The translations under genes and the position numbers were made by a program. The notes under the pieces were generated by a model. The model had not been told where the DNA came from. It was given only the letters and a program-made list of their open reading frames with translations, and searched no databases. 50,680 bases of DNA, taken from contig JAKANS010000012.1 in NCBI GenBank assembly GCA_021823625.1, positions 1 to 50,680 on the forward strand, read 5' to 3'. Source of the stretch: a bacterium. Its GTDB lineage: Bacteria; Verrucomicrobiota; Verrucomicrobiia; Limisphaerales; J093. Position 1 is the first letter of the stretch. Every line of letters begins with the position of its first letter. Positions 1 through 8,786 of this stretch are shown piece after piece.

Positions 1-165
1 CCCGAGAAGCGGGTGCTCGCCCAACAAGTGTTCGGCCCGAACCTGGTCCCCGACGGCAAAAAAGCCCGTGGTTCCGGCCTGAAACCGTGGTCGTGCCTCG
101 AATCAGACCAAACTGGTGGAATGGTGCGCGCTGCAGGATTTGAACCTGCGACCCCTTCCGTGTGA
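1..165 (+). CDS. 3' end of an unidentified protein, possibly a site-specific recombinase
   Basis: The frame is open from the first base of the window and stops at 163-165, giving about 54 C-terminal residues that begin PEKRVLAQQVFGPNLV. The last 14 or so codons run through the antisense strand of the tRNA-Val gene. The segment vaguely recalls the C-terminal tails of serine recombinases, and its position, abutting the 3' end of a tRNA, is where an integrated element would end. Both points are weak: the match is from memory, and an open frame over a tRNA can arise by chance. The gene body lies outside the window. Confidence 0.3.
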   Translation, partial: PEKRVLAQQVFGPNLVPDGKKARGSGLKPWSCLESDQTGGMVRAAGFEPATPSV

Positions 166-196
166 AGGAAGTGCTCTTCCACTGAGCTAAGCGCGC
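122..196 (-). tRNA. tRNA-Val (anticodon CAC)
   Basis: Read on the minus strand, the gene starts GCGCGCT and ends AGCGCGC followed by ACCA, so the 7-bp acceptor stem is perfect and CCA is encoded. The D-arm (GCTC...GAGC), the anticodon stem CTTCC/GGAAG with loop TTCACAC, and the T-arm with GGTTCAAATCC are all present. The anticodon CAC reads GUG. Confidence 0.95.
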
Positions 197-406
197 AACC
201 GGGAGGCAGGGTAAGCCGCGGTGCTCGGTTTTCAACTGCAAACTCCCTCAAACTCCCGAAGAGCCGCGAATGCCCGGGGAGGTGCCGGTACGCGGCGTCG
301 GAACTCGCGCGGGCAGGCTGGGATCGTCAAGATTCGCGTTCCGCTCTCCGGGCGTGCGCCGGCCTCGCGCGCGGCTGACTACCCGCCAGCACCGCCGGCA
401 CGCGGT

Positions 407-1666
407 TTATTCCGCGGCGTTATCGGCGATCTGCACGCTGCCTTTGCTTTGGTTCATTACGCGGGCCGGACCGGTGAAGACGTTGCCGGTGATCACGGCG
501 CGGCGGACGCCTTCGCCCAGTTCGATCTGGGGTTTCGCCTCGCGGAATTCGCAGCCCCGCACCAGCACCGTGCCGCCGGTGGCTTGAATGGCGTGCCGGC
601 CTTCCTTCTGGCTGTCCCATTGCACGAAGGTGCAGTCGCTGAAACCTACGGTGCCCCGACCAGCGACCTTCGCGATCTGGTGGCACGGCCCCCAGAACGC
701 ACAATTCGAGAAGCGGACGCTGCCGGTATTCGACGCCTTCACCTCCACCATCGTCGGGTCCGGGCCGTGAAAACTCACGAACTCGCCGTTGGTTATGAGC
801 AGGCCGTACGGGGCCGAGTCCTCCACGACCAGCGCGGTGTAGCAATCGTCCGCGCCAAGGCCGAGGAAGTTGCCGTTGCAGAACCCCGCCTTGGTCTTGA
901 TGAATTTGTACCCGACGTTGTAGCCGAAGCAGAAGGTGTTGAACACGTACTGCCAGTCCGTGCGGCCGAAGATAAACGCCTCGCCATGCTCCATCTGCCA
1001 CCGGAAGAGCTTCGGCCGGGTGCTCCACCACGGGTTGAAGTGGACGTTCTCGATCCGGCCGATGTCGTATATCTGGTCCACGAACACGCCGCGGCGGAGC
1101 GGTTGACCATGCACGTCGCGGATCAAATGCCGCTCGCTGCCGGTGGTGTTGATGCCGTTGTACGGGTTGAGCAACTCGACCGCGAGCACGGCCGGGTTCT
1201 TGCCCCGCATGGCGATCGCCCACGGGTACGCGTCCGGCACGTCGTCGGGCTTCTGTTTCGGGTAATAGATCACCACGCCTTTGAGCGTCGCGTTGTGGTT
1301 CAAGGTGAGGAAGGCCGGGCCGTTCTCGGTGCCGGCGTTCTCGGTGACGAGGAAGGTCGTGCCGTCATCGGTGGGCTTGGGCAGACCGGCGTCGCGCAGG
1401 CCGTTGTGCGCAGGCACCGATTCCCAAATGCCGCGCAGCGTGACGCCCGGCGGAACGTTTAGATTGCCGGCGAAAAGGTAATTTCCCCGCGGGGCCAGCA
1501 CGGTGCCGCCGCCGGCCTGCGCCGCGGCCGCCAACGCTTTTTGAAAGGCGGGGGTGTCGTCGGTCTCGCCGTCGCCCTTGGCGCCGAAGTCACGGACGTT
1601 CAACGAGTCGGCGGCATGGCTCAACATCGCCGCGCTGACCAAGGTGAAGAGGATGAGTGCTTTCAT
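407..1666 (-). CDS. Secreted right-handed beta-helix (pectate-lyase-3-like) protein
   Basis: A 419-residue protein that starts with a clear Sec signal peptide (MKALILFTLVSAAMLSHA, cleavage around residue 18-19). Immediately after it comes LNVRDFGAKGDGETDDTPAF, the hallmark N-terminal segment of the pectate lyase superfamily 3 / glycoside hydrolase 28-like beta-helix fold. The rest is rich in short Gly/Asn/Val turns of a parallel beta helix. Such proteins bind or cleave polysaccharides outside the cell. I cannot assign a substrate, and catalytic residues are not evident, so it could be a binding protein rather than a lyase. The start is the only ATG that keeps the signal peptide. It stands alone between two tRNA-Val genes. 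Confidence 0.85.
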   Translation of the reverse strand: MKALILFTLVSAAMLSHAADSLNVRDFGAKGDGETDDTPAFQKALAAAAQAGGGTVLAPRGNYLFAGNLNVPPGVTLRGIWESVPAHNGLRDAGLPKPTDDGTTFLVTENAGTENGPAFLTLNHNATLKGVVIYYPKQKPDDVPDAYPWAIAMRGKNPAVLAVELLNPYNGINTTGSERHLIRDVHGQPLRRGVFVDQIYDIGRIENVHFNPWWSTRPKLFRWQMEHGEAFIFGRTDWQYVFNTFCFGYNVGYKFIKTKAGFCNGNFLGLGADDCYTALVVEDSAPYGLLITNGEFVSFHGPDPTMVEVKASNTGSVRFSNCAFWGPCHQIAKVAGRGTVGFSDCTFVQWDSQKEGRHAIQATGGTVLVRGCEFREAKPQIELGEGVRRAVITGNVFTGPARVMNQSKGSVQIADNAAE

Positions 1667-2028
1667 GGTGCGGCCCGCAGTCTAAGCGGGGTTTCGCGCG
1701 AAGCAATCCTGTCCGTTCAGTGCGCGGGTCCGGTCTTCGGGCGCCGGCAGCGCGCCCTCGGCGTCTGCGAAAACCGCCAGCGCGACCGGTTGGTGAGACA
1801 CGATTTCCAAACGGGCTTGCCGCTGATTCTGAACCGCGCATAGTACGCGCCCGCTGTCGGGTTGTGGATCGGTTGGCGTGTTGGGTTCACCGCCAAAGCC
1901 TGGGATGGGTTGGCCGAAGCTGCCCGGCGCGAGCTGGGGCATTGGGCCGGGGCGGTCCGGAGTCTGTGGGGAAGAATGCCGCCGGCTTTCTAGCAGGGCT
2001 GGTGAGTCGTGTCGGCAAGAAACTGAAT
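1667..2028. other. Intergenic stretch without a recognisable gene
   Basis: About 360 bases between the beta-helix gene and tRNA-Val(TAC). Reading frames are open on both strands, as expected for GC-rich DNA, but none has a recognisable domain, ribosome binding site or signal peptide. The promoters of the two divergent flanking genes should lie here; I do not see a convincing -35/-10 pair. Confidence 0.5.
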
Positions 2029-2104
2029 GGGCGCTTGGCGCAGCGGTTAGCGCGTCTCGTTTACACCGAGTAGGTCGGGGGTTCGAATCCCTCAGCGCCC
2101 ACCA
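2029..2104 (+). tRNA. tRNA-Val (anticodon TAC)
   Basis: Acceptor stem GGGCGCT pairs with AGCGCCC and ACCA is encoded. The D-arm is GCGC...GCGC, the anticodon arm TCTCG/CGAGT (outer T-T mismatch) with loop TTTACAC, and the T-arm GGGGG/CCCTC with loop TTCGAAT. Anticodon TAC reads GUA and other GUN codons. It complements the CAC tRNA at the other side of the beta-helix gene. Confidence 0.93.
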
Positions 2105-2224
2105 GCTTCGGCGACCGTTGCCGGCAAGGGCGCCAGTGTTGATTCGCAAACTCGCGCTCGATCGGATTGGGACCGACACTGGGGCGGGCCTGGGGTTGGT
2201 GCGGCTGAGCCGGGCGGCCGGCCT

Positions 2225-2353
2225 TCAACCGAGCCCTTTGATCCGCCACCGCGTCATGATCTTCAGGATGAAATAGGCGCAGCCGGAGACGACAGCCAGA
2301 AAGAGCAGGACCAACAGCACGTCAACCAGACGGTCCTTGAACTTGTTTTTCAT
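2225..2353 (-). CDS. Small single-pass membrane protein (42 aa)
   Basis: An ATG-started frame encodes 42 residues: a basic N-terminus (MKNKFKDR), one hydrophobic segment at about residues 9-32 (VDVLLVLLFLAVVSGCAYFI) and a basic tail ending RWRIKGLG. This layout is typical of small inner-membrane proteins, with positive charges on both flanks. No Shine-Dalgarno is obvious and I recognise no family. It faces away from the oxidoreductase gene downstream. It could be a chance frame, but amino-acid composition and charge pattern argue for a real gene. Confidence 0.4.
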   Translation of the reverse strand: MKNKFKDRLVDVLLVLLFLAVVSGCAYFILKIMTRWRIKGLG

Positions 2354-2555
2354 GGTCGCGATGCGGGTGGCTGCACGTGACCGTATCGCCGCTGCGGTAC
2401 CGTGTCGAGCCGGCTATCGGCCAGGCCCAAGGCGGCGCTCAGAAGGCGAACGGACGACTGAATCGGCGGCACCGCCCTGACGGCCGGCGTTCGCGGAAAC
2501 CTCGATGCCAATCTTGCCCGCCGGTTCACACCGCGCTACAACACGCCGCGACACT

Positions 2556-3698
2556 ATGGCGATCACCTCCCTCAAAGCCGGCATTATCGGCACCGGATTC
2601 ATCGGCCCCGTCCACCTCGAAGCCCTGCGCCGCCTCGGCGTGCAGGTCGGCGCTTTGTGCGATTTGCCCGATCGTGTTCGCACGCTCGCCGACCGGCTCG
2701 GCATCCCGCAGGCGTTCGGCGACTACCGCGACCTGCTCCGATCACCGGGCGTGGATGTCGTCCACATTTGCTCGCCGAACCGGCTGCACTGCCCGATGGC
2801 GCTGGCCGCGCTGCGGGCCGGCAAACACGTCGTCTGCGAAAAGCCGCTCGCCATGAACACGCGCGAGACCGCGGAAATCGTGAAGCTTGCCCGCCAGGCC
2901 GGCACCGTCTTCGCCGTGAATTACAACGTCCGGTTTTACCCAGCCGTGCTCCAGATGCGGAAACTCGTCGCCGGCGGCGAACTGGGGGAAATCATCCACG
3001 TGAACGGCTCGTACCTGCAGGACTGGCTGTTCAAGGACACCGACTACAACTGGCGTCTGTTGCCGACTGAAGGCGGCAAGCTCCGCGCCGTGGCGGACAT
3101 CGGCACGCATTGGATGGACACCGCGTCGTTCGTGCTCGGGGCGAAGATCAAGAGCGTGTTCGCCGACCTCGGCACCTTTCACAAGACGCGCAAACGCCCG
3201 CTCGGCGAGGTGCAAACGTTCGCCCGAGCCGACGCGAAGTTGAAGTACGCTGCGTACCCGGTGAAGACCGAAGACTTCGCGAACGTGCTGCTTGAATTCA
3301 GCAACGGCGCGCGCGGCAACCTCGGCGTGTCGCAAGTCGCCGCCGGCCGCAAGAACTGCATCCGGCTCGAAATCTACGGCTCGAAGAAGTCGGCCGGGTG
3401 GTGTTCGGAGGATCCGGAGATGCTGCATTTCGGGAACCGCGACGGCGCGAACGAGACCGCGGTGCGCGGCACGCCCGCCTTTGGCGAGGGCGCGACTGGT
3501 TTCATGGACTACCCGCCCGGCCACGTGGAAGGCTTTCCGGACACCTTCAAGATGCTTTTCCGCTCGATTTATGGCTGCATTGCCGCGGGCAACCGCTGTG
3601 AGTGCGCCTATGCGACCGCCGAGGACGGCCACGCCGAAGTTGCGGTCTGCGAAGCGATCCTGGCCAGTCACCAGGCGCGGAAGTGGGTGAAGGTGTAG
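2556..3698 (+). CDS. Gfo/Idh/MocA family oxidoreductase
   Basis: A 380-residue protein of the usual family length. Residues about 7-16 carry the Rossmann nucleotide-binding motif (AGIIGTGFIG). Around residues 90-97 is the conserved HVVCEKPLA with the EKP lysine that contacts substrate and cofactor. The C-terminal half contains the alpha/beta dimerisation fold (for example NGARGNLGVSQ). Family members use NAD(P) to oxidise or reduce sugars, inositols or their derivatives in the cytoplasm. No signal peptide is present. I chose ATG at 2556; an upstream in-frame start at 2505 would add 17 residues lacking homology. The substrate cannot be inferred, although this family is often expanded in carbohydrate-degrading Verrucomicrobiota. 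Confidence 0.9.
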   Translation: MAITSLKAGIIGTGFIGPVHLEALRRLGVQVGALCDLPDRVRTLADRLGIPQAFGDYRDLLRSPGVDVVHICSPNRLHCPMALAALRAGKHVVCEKPLAMNTRETAEIVKLARQAGTVFAVNYNVRFYPAVLQMRKLVAGGELGEIIHVNGSYLQDWLFKDTDYNWRLLPTEGGKLRAVADIGTHWMDTASFVLGAKIKSVFADLGTFHKTRKRPLGEVQTFARADAKLKYAAYPVKTEDFANVLLEFSNGARGNLGVSQVAAGRKNCIRLEIYGSKKSAGWCSEDPEMLHFGNRDGANETAVRGTPAFGEGATGFMDYPPGHVEGFPDTFKMLFRSIYGCIAAGNRCECAYATAEDGHAEVAVCEAILASHQARKWVKV

Positions 3699-3954
3699 CG
3701 GCGCCGGGGCGTTCTCTCCGGGAATCTCATCGGGGCCGAGCCGTAAGATGGGTGACATCTACCAGCGTTACTTCGTCGCCTGGCAGGAGAACGGCGGTGA
3801 CCTGTTGTGCCAATTCTCCTCCGTGAGCCGGTGGAGCCAGTGGGGCAGTTGGGGCCTGCTCCAGTTCGCCGCCGCCGACCCGCGCCAGTCGCCCAAGTTC
3901 AAGGCGACGATGGAGTGGGCCCGCAAGCTGGGGCAGAAGGTCGCCGCACCGTAG
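3691..3954 (+). pseudogene. 3' remnant of a large secreted carbohydrate-associated protein
   Basis: The open frame begins right after a stop at 3688-3690 and encodes a recognisable C-terminal module from about 3748: IYQRYFVAWQENGGDLLCQF, then SRWSQWGSWGLLQ, ending KFKATMEWARKLGQKVAAP. I recall this type of tail (aromatic, WG-rich, ending in a short basic helix) from the C-termini of large secreted proteins in Verrucomicrobiota and Planctomycetota. No 5' part is visible: the oxidoreductase gene precedes it directly. I therefore read it as a decayed gene end; a free-standing 68-residue peptide is the alternative. Confidence 0.5.
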
Positions 3955-4177
3955 AGACCCGGCGTTTCCCGTTGCAGGCCGTCGGCTGTGCGGGGCCGTC
4001 GTTCGCGTACTGTGCGCCAGCCGCAAAGCGCGTCGCTGAGCGAAAGCCTTGGCCGGCGCAAAGGCAACCGCGGGTTCTGGGGCAGCGTTCGCGTGGGTAA
4101 GCCAGAACTGAAACTCAGCAATGCGTACCGATTGCTCCGTCGGCGTGAAGGATTCCGCCCAGCGTGGTCGAAACGCC

Positions 4178-6886
4178 ATGTCTGTTACACGGCAAACGAA
4201 GTTCGGCCAGCGTGACCTGGACGCCACCGTTTGGGTTGTACCCTTGGCGCAGATCAGAGCGCGGGACCGGCAGGCCGTTGGCGGCAAAGCAGCGAACCTT
4301 GGCGAGTTGATTCGCGCCGGCCTGCCGGTTCCGGGAGGGTTCTGCCTCACGACCAACACCTTCCGCCTCTGGCTGGGCGAGTGCCGGACGGCCGCCGACC
4401 TGGTTGCAAGGCTGGCGGACCTGGCGCCTGACCGGAGCCGGGAAATCGCCGAGGTCGCGAGCGCTTTGCGCCAGACTCTGACCGGGCACCCGCTGCCGCC
4501 CCCAGTGACGCGGGCGATCCGGGCGGCGGTTCAGTCGCATGCCCCCCGCACTGCCTGGGCAGTGCGGTCCAGCGCGACGGCTGAGGATTCGCCGCAAGCT
4601 TCCTTCGCCGGACAGCACGACACGCTGCTGAACGCGTGTGGCCCCGAAGCGGTGCTGGCGGCGGTGCGGCAATGCTGGGTCTCGCTTTTCAGCGACCGCG
4701 CGGTCGCTTATCGGAAGAGGAACCGCATCGACCAACGATCCGTCGCGATGGCGGTGGTGGTTCAGGAGTTGGTACCGGCCGAGGTGTCCGGCGTGATGTT
4801 CACGGCCGACCCCGTGTCGGGCAACGCGAGGCGCATGATCATCGAAGGAGCGTTCGGACTTGGCGAGGCCCTCGTGTCCGGGAAGGTCACGCCCGACCGC
4901 CTGGTTCTGGAAAAGGAGTCGTTGAAAACTCGCGAACGCCTTGTGAATTCCAAAACGGTGGCCATCGTCCCGCGCAACGCGGGTGGCGTGGAAGAAACGC
5001 GGGGCCCCTCCGCCCGCCAGGCAGAACCGTGCCTTGACGACGTGCTGGCGCGACGCCTCGGCGAGCTGGGGCGCGGAGCGGAGCGGCATTTCGGCCGGCC
5101 CCTGGACCTCGAATGGGCGGCTCGCGACGGCCAGGTCTTTTTGCTCCAAGCGCGGCCGATCACCGCTTTGTCCGCACCACGCGGGGTCGAGTCGGGAATT
5201 TGGACGAACGCGAACGTCGTGGAAGCGCTGCCGGATGTCGTCACGCCGCTGTCGTGGTCGCTGATGCAGGTTCTCCTGAATGACTTCCTGTACCCGCTGA
5301 TGCGCCGTCTCGGTCTGGACACCGAAGGCCAGCCGCTCGTGGATCTCATCGCTGGGCGGGCCTATTTGAATGTCCGCCTGGTGAGCGAACTGGTGCAAAA
5401 AGTCGCCGGCCCAATCCGGGTGGATGTCGCCGCTGCGTTCGGCGGACAATACGGCGACTTGGAACAAGCCCTGTCACCCGGCTCGCCTCAACGGCCCCGC
5501 CTGCTGGGCCTCCGGACATTGTGTCGGCTCGTAAAGCTGGCCCCCTGGCTCATCCCGGGCTTGTTCGGCCAGCAACGGGTGATCGAACGCTGGGGTCAGC
5601 GGGTCTTCGGCGAGCTGGCGCACGCGCCGGCCGCCGGCCTGACCGATGAACAATTGGCGGCGCATCCCGCCGCCTTGCTTCGGGTGGCCACGCTCGGCGC
5701 GGGCAACCGCACTTGGGCCGCCGCGATCTGGATGGCGGTGGGTGCGGTCGGCGGCAGTACCGGGGTCTTCCTGCTCGCGCGGCGCTGGTTCGGCAACGCC
5801 GATGGCAGCCTCGCCAATCGCCTGATCGCGGGCGCCCGCGGCATGAACTCCGCCGAAAACGGACGCGAACTGCTGCGGCTCGCGGCCTGGGCGCGGTCGC
5901 GCCCGGAGCTCAAGCGGACGCTGCTGGTGCCCGGGTCGTTTGCCGAGATCGAGCAGACTGTCGCGAAAGTTCTGAAAGGCCCGGACTTCCTGGAACGCTG
6001 GCGGACCTTCATGGAATGCCACGGTCACCAGGCGCGCGGCGGGATGGACATTTACCAGCCGCGCTGGTCGGAGCTGCCGGATTTCGTGCTCGACATGCTG
6101 CGAGCGTACCTCCAGTTCGACGAAACGTCCGATCCGCTCTCGGTGCAAGCCCGGCAAGGCCGCGAACGGGAAGCTTTGTTGGCCGATTGTCTTCGTCGCC
6201 TGCGCAATCCGCTCAAACGATGGCTCTTCGCGAGCCTGGTCCGCGCCAGTCGCCGCGGTCTGGCGCAGCGCGAAAACGTGAAGAATGAAGGCGTGCGCCT
6301 GGTGGCGATCTTGCGCCGCACCGCTCTCGAAGCCGGACGGCGCCTGGTGGCCGGGGGCGTGTCGCGGGAAGTCGGGGACGTGTTCTTCCTGCGACTCGAA
6401 GAACTGGGGCCGGCGCTTCGTGGTTCCCCGGGACTCGACGTGGCGTCGGTCATCGCCGCGCGCAGAGCCGAGTTCGCCGGCCACCGACTCCTCTCGCCGC
6501 CTCCGCTGGTCGTGGGCCGGTTCGATCCGGAGGCGTGCGCACCGGCGGTTCCCGGCAGTCAGACCCGAACGTTTCACGGCGTGGCGGTTAGTCCGGGGCT
6601 GGCCACGGGCAAGGCGTGCGTGATCCTCCAAGCCGATGTTTCCGAACGGTTGCTGCCCGGCGAAATCCTGGTGGCGCCTTACACCGACCCCGGCTGGACA
6701 CCTTACTTCGCCGTGGCGGCGGCCATCGTCGTGGATGTGGGAGGCCTGTTGAGCCACGGCAGCGTCGTGGCCCGCGAGTATGGCCTTCCGGCCGTCGTGA
6801 ACGTCGGCGTGGCCACGAAGTTCATCAAAACCGGCCAGACCATCCGCGTGGATGGAAACCGTGGTGTGGTGACGATTCTCGATTAA
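4178..6886 (+). CDS. PEP-synthase/rifampicin-phosphotransferase-like enzyme
   Basis: About 902 residues from ATG 4178 (an ATG at 4121 would add 19). The N-terminal ATP-grasp domain is clear: GGKAANLGELIRAGLPVPGG near residue 30, AVRSSATAEDSPQASFAGQ near 130, and SGVMFTADPVSG near 190. The central region has GHQARGGMDIYQPRW, resembling the substrate-domain signature of rifampicin phosphotransferases. The C-terminal swivelling domain carries the catalytic histidine in GGLLSHGSVVAREYGLPAVV. The layout is ATP-binding, middle domain, phospho-His domain. It lacks the C-terminal PEP-binding barrel of true PEP synthase, which fits the RPH type. Such enzymes transfer the beta-phosphate of ATP through the histidine onto a small molecule. 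Rifamycin as substrate is unproven; many relatives have unknown acceptors. It stands alone. Confidence 0.8.
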   Translation: MSVTRQTKFGQRDLDATVWVVPLAQIRARDRQAVGGKAANLGELIRAGLPVPGGFCLTTNTFRLWLGECRTAADLVARLADLAPDRSREIAEVASALRQTLTGHPLPPPVTRAIRAAVQSHAPRTAWAVRSSATAEDSPQASFAGQHDTLLNACGPEAVLAAVRQCWVSLFSDRAVAYRKRNRIDQRSVAMAVVVQELVPAEVSGVMFTADPVSGNARRMIIEGAFGLGEALVSGKVTPDRLVLEKESLKTRERLVNSKTVAIVPRNAGGVEETRGPSARQAEPCLDDVLARRLGELGRGAERHFGRPLDLEWAARDGQVFLLQARPITALSAPRGVESGIWTNANVVEALPDVVTPLSWSLMQVLLNDFLYPLMRRLGLDTEGQPLVDLIAGRAYLNVRLVSELVQKVAGPIRVDVAAAFGGQYGDLEQALSPGSPQRPRLLGLRTLCRLVKLAPWLIPGLFGQQRVIERWGQRVFGELAHAPAAGLTDEQLAAHPAALLRVATLGAGNRTWAAAIWMAVGAVGGSTGVFLLARRWFGNADGSLANRLIAGARGMNSAENGRELLRLAAWARSRPELKRTLLVPGSFAEIEQTVAKVLKGPDFLERWRTFMECHGHQARGGMDIYQPRWSELPDFVLDMLRAYLQFDETSDPLSVQARQGREREALLADCLRRLRNPLKRWLFASLVRASRRGLAQRENVKNEGVRLVAILRRTALEAGRRLVAGGVSREVGDVFFLRLEELGPALRGSPGLDVASVIAARRAEFAGHRLLSPPPLVVGRFDPEACAPAVPGSQTRTFHGVAVSPGLATGKACVILQADVSERLLPGEILVAPYTDPGWTPYFAVAAAIVVDVGGLLSHGSVVAREYGLPAVVNVGVATKFIKTGQTIRVDGNRGVVTILD

Positions 6887-6926
6887 GGAGTGAGGGAGCG
6901 CGTTTGATTGACGCGCCAAGGGCACG

Positions 6927-7089
6927 CTACCGCTGCACCCGCGCGCCGCCGCCTTTCATGAGTTTCTCCACCTCGGCCTTGGTTGCCATGCCGGTATCGC
7001 CGGGCGTGGTCATGGCGAGCGCGCCGTGCGCGGCGCCATATTCGACCGCCTTCTGCGGGTCGCCGGTAGTCCGAAAATGAAACCGGATT
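6927..7089 (-). pseudogene. C-terminal fragment of a PfkB-type sugar kinase (KdgK-like)
   Basis: On the minus strand the last 50 or so codons read AVEYGAAHGALAMTTPGD, then MATKAEVEKLMKGGGARVQR and a stop. This matches the C-terminal end of 2-keto-3-deoxygluconate kinases of the PfkB family, including the conserved AAHGALAMTTPGD helix. Upstream (above 7089) the frame hits stops, and 75 bases later the insertion element begins, so the rest of the gene is lost. It is a dead fragment at the edge of a degraded region. Confidence 0.65.
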
Positions 7090-7163
7090 AGGGTCAAAAG
7101 AGCCTCCCACCATGTTTGTCAAACACTCTGGGGCAAAATCGCGGCGTGCGATGAAGCAACAAC

Positions 7164-7184
7164 GGGTGTGAGACAGAATTCTTC
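7164..7184 (+). repeat. Left terminal inverted repeat of the ISKra4-like element
   Basis: Contains GTGTGAGACAGAATTCTTC. Its reverse complement matches the right repeat with two mismatches. Confidence 0.75.
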
Positions 7185-7186
7185 GT

Positions 7187-8747
7187 TCAAGCTGCCCGCG
7201 GGAGAGGGTCATTGCGGGCGGCGTGCTGGTTGAGCCTGTATTTCCAGAAGCTCTCGCGACGGCGACTGGCGTGGATGCCCCGGAAGGCCAGAATGTTCTC
7301 GGCTCCAAGAACGCCCCGGAACATGCCCGCCGGCTTGCCGCGGGTGCCGAGCACCGTTTTTGCAGCCGGCCTCAATCACGCCGGAGCCAATGAAGAAACC
7401 CTGCCTGCGGAAGGTGCCGTATGGCATCCGGGCGACATTACCCGCGAAGTACCCCAGCGTCTTCTGCACCGCTTGCGCACCGCCCGCCGCGGTCGCCTCC
7501 TGGCGCGTCTCGGCGAGGAGCTTTTCGCCCTCGTCGGCGAGCAAACGCTCGGCCCAGCGGTGTAAGCGGGCCGCGTACTCGGGATGGTCTTTGCTCCCCA
7601 GCAGGGCCCCCAGGACTTCGCCGGCGGGCTCCAGGGCGTGAAAAAAGTCCACGATTTGCACGGCGTCCTTGAAACAGAGCGGGCCCAGGCGGGCCCAGCC
7701 TTCGGCCCCGTCGATCAGCAGCAGCAGCACGTTCAGGGCCCTCCCCCTCCCCCGGCGGCGCGCCTCGCGCCGCAACAACGGACCGAACTGGTCGATCGAA
7801 TCCAGGCTGGCGCCGCCGGGGGGGACTCCCAGTCGCGCACCGGTTGGCCCTCGTCAGCGAGCCGGTGTTGCGTGAACCCGCATCCCAGATACCCCTGCCG
7901 GGGCTTGGCTTTGCCCTCGGCCTGCTGGCCCGGGCGTCCGGCCAGTTCCCTCCGGCCGTATCGGAATGCCGGTGCCGTCGGCGCGGACGTCGAACCCCGA
8001 CGCGTCGGACCGGGCGCCTGGTTCGGGTTGAATCTCCCGCTCCTGCCAGGCCTGGGCAGCCTGGCCGACCCGCTGCACGACGCGCTGCATCTGTCGCGCC
8101 GAGACGGCTAGGCCGCCGGTCTCGGCCAGGGGCCACTCGGCTGGCTGGTAGCGGGCTTCATCGGCGCCTTCCAGACACAGAATCCGGGCCAACGCCGGCG
8201 GGCAACCCACGGCCCCACCCCAAGCCGCATCGGCCGGATAGTGGCCCTGCTGTTTGCCCGCGGGGCAATAGTAGTCCCGGGCCAACGGGAAGCAGCCCAA
8301 GCGGCCCTGAACCTGAGAGGTTTCACGCCCCTTGCGCCTCAAAGCGCGCCATCAACGCTTCGCTCTCCTGTTCCGGCGCCAGGACGAGTTGGGGCGCGGC
8401 GCCGGCTTTTTTTTCAGGCCCACCCCGGCCAAGGGCTGACGGGTTGGGGCGATGCGGATCTGGGCGTATTGCTCGACCAACTGCTGGAACTTGGCGTAGC
8501 CGGCCCGCGCTTCCTCCAGGACCGGAACCTGCTCGGAGCGGACCGGGCAGGTGAGGTTCTTGCCCGGCTCCCAGCGTTGCAGCTTGAAATACGGGCCGCG
8601 GCGGGCCGAACGGTCCTTGAAGTTGTAGGGGCAGAGCTTGCCGCGCTCCCGGAGTTGAATTTGGGCGATCTGGGCGAGCAGATCAGCGGGGGGCGGGGTC
8701 TTCCTAGCTGTACCTATGACGCCAGGTACATCCCTCGGAAACTTCAA
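7187..8747 (-). pseudogene. ISKra4-family transposase, broken by frameshifts
   Basis: Three separate minus-strand frames together make one transposase. The N-terminal piece (8747-8352) has LLAQIAQIQLRERGKLCP and QVPVLEEARAGYAKFQQLVE. The middle piece (about 8342-7854) has SARQMQRVVQRVGQAAQAW and the DDE-fold start VRADGTGIPI. The C-terminal piece (7778-7187) has the conserved FKDAVQIVDFFHALEP, GSKDHPEYAARLHRW, YGTFRRQGFFIGSGVIEAGC, then GAENILAFRGIHASRR. These are hallmark segments of ISKra4-type DDE transposases. At least two frameshifts separate the pieces, so no functional protein can be made. Confidence 0.8.
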
Positions 8748-8763
8748 GCGATTTCAACACGTG

Positions 8764-8784
8764 GAAGAGTTCTGTCTCACGCCC
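8764..8784 (-). repeat. Right terminal inverted repeat of the ISKra4-like element
   Basis: Plus-strand GAAGAGTTCTGTCTCACGCC is the inverted counterpart of the left end, 19 of 21 identical. Confidence 0.75.
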
Positions 8785-8786
8785 AG

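Larger units (their letters stand above)
7164..8784 (-). mobile_element. ISKra4-like insertion sequence with terminal inverted repeats
   Basis: A 1,621-bp element defined by 21-bp inverted repeats at 7164-7184 and 8764-8784 (19 of 21 identical, core GTGAGACAGAA versus GTGAGACAGAAC). It encloses a minus-strand transposase pseudogene of ISKra4 type. Flanking nonamers AGCAACAAC (7155-7163) and AGCCGCAAC (8785-8793) agree at 7 of 9 positions and may be an eroded target duplication. On both sides lie truncated, unrelated genes, so the element probably sits at a rearranged site. The frameshifts in the transposase mean it is immobile by itself. Confidence 0.75.

Noticed and set aside
2110..2180. Long-range inverted repeat CCAGTGT ... 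ACACTGG after tRNA-Val(TAC)
   Set aside because: Only 7 bp with a loop of about 40 bases and no T-run; expected by chance.
8241..8786. N-terminal extension of the O-antigen ligase frame
   Set aside because: This stretch is the antisense of the transposase inside the insertion element; ligase-like sequence begins only after the right inverted repeat.
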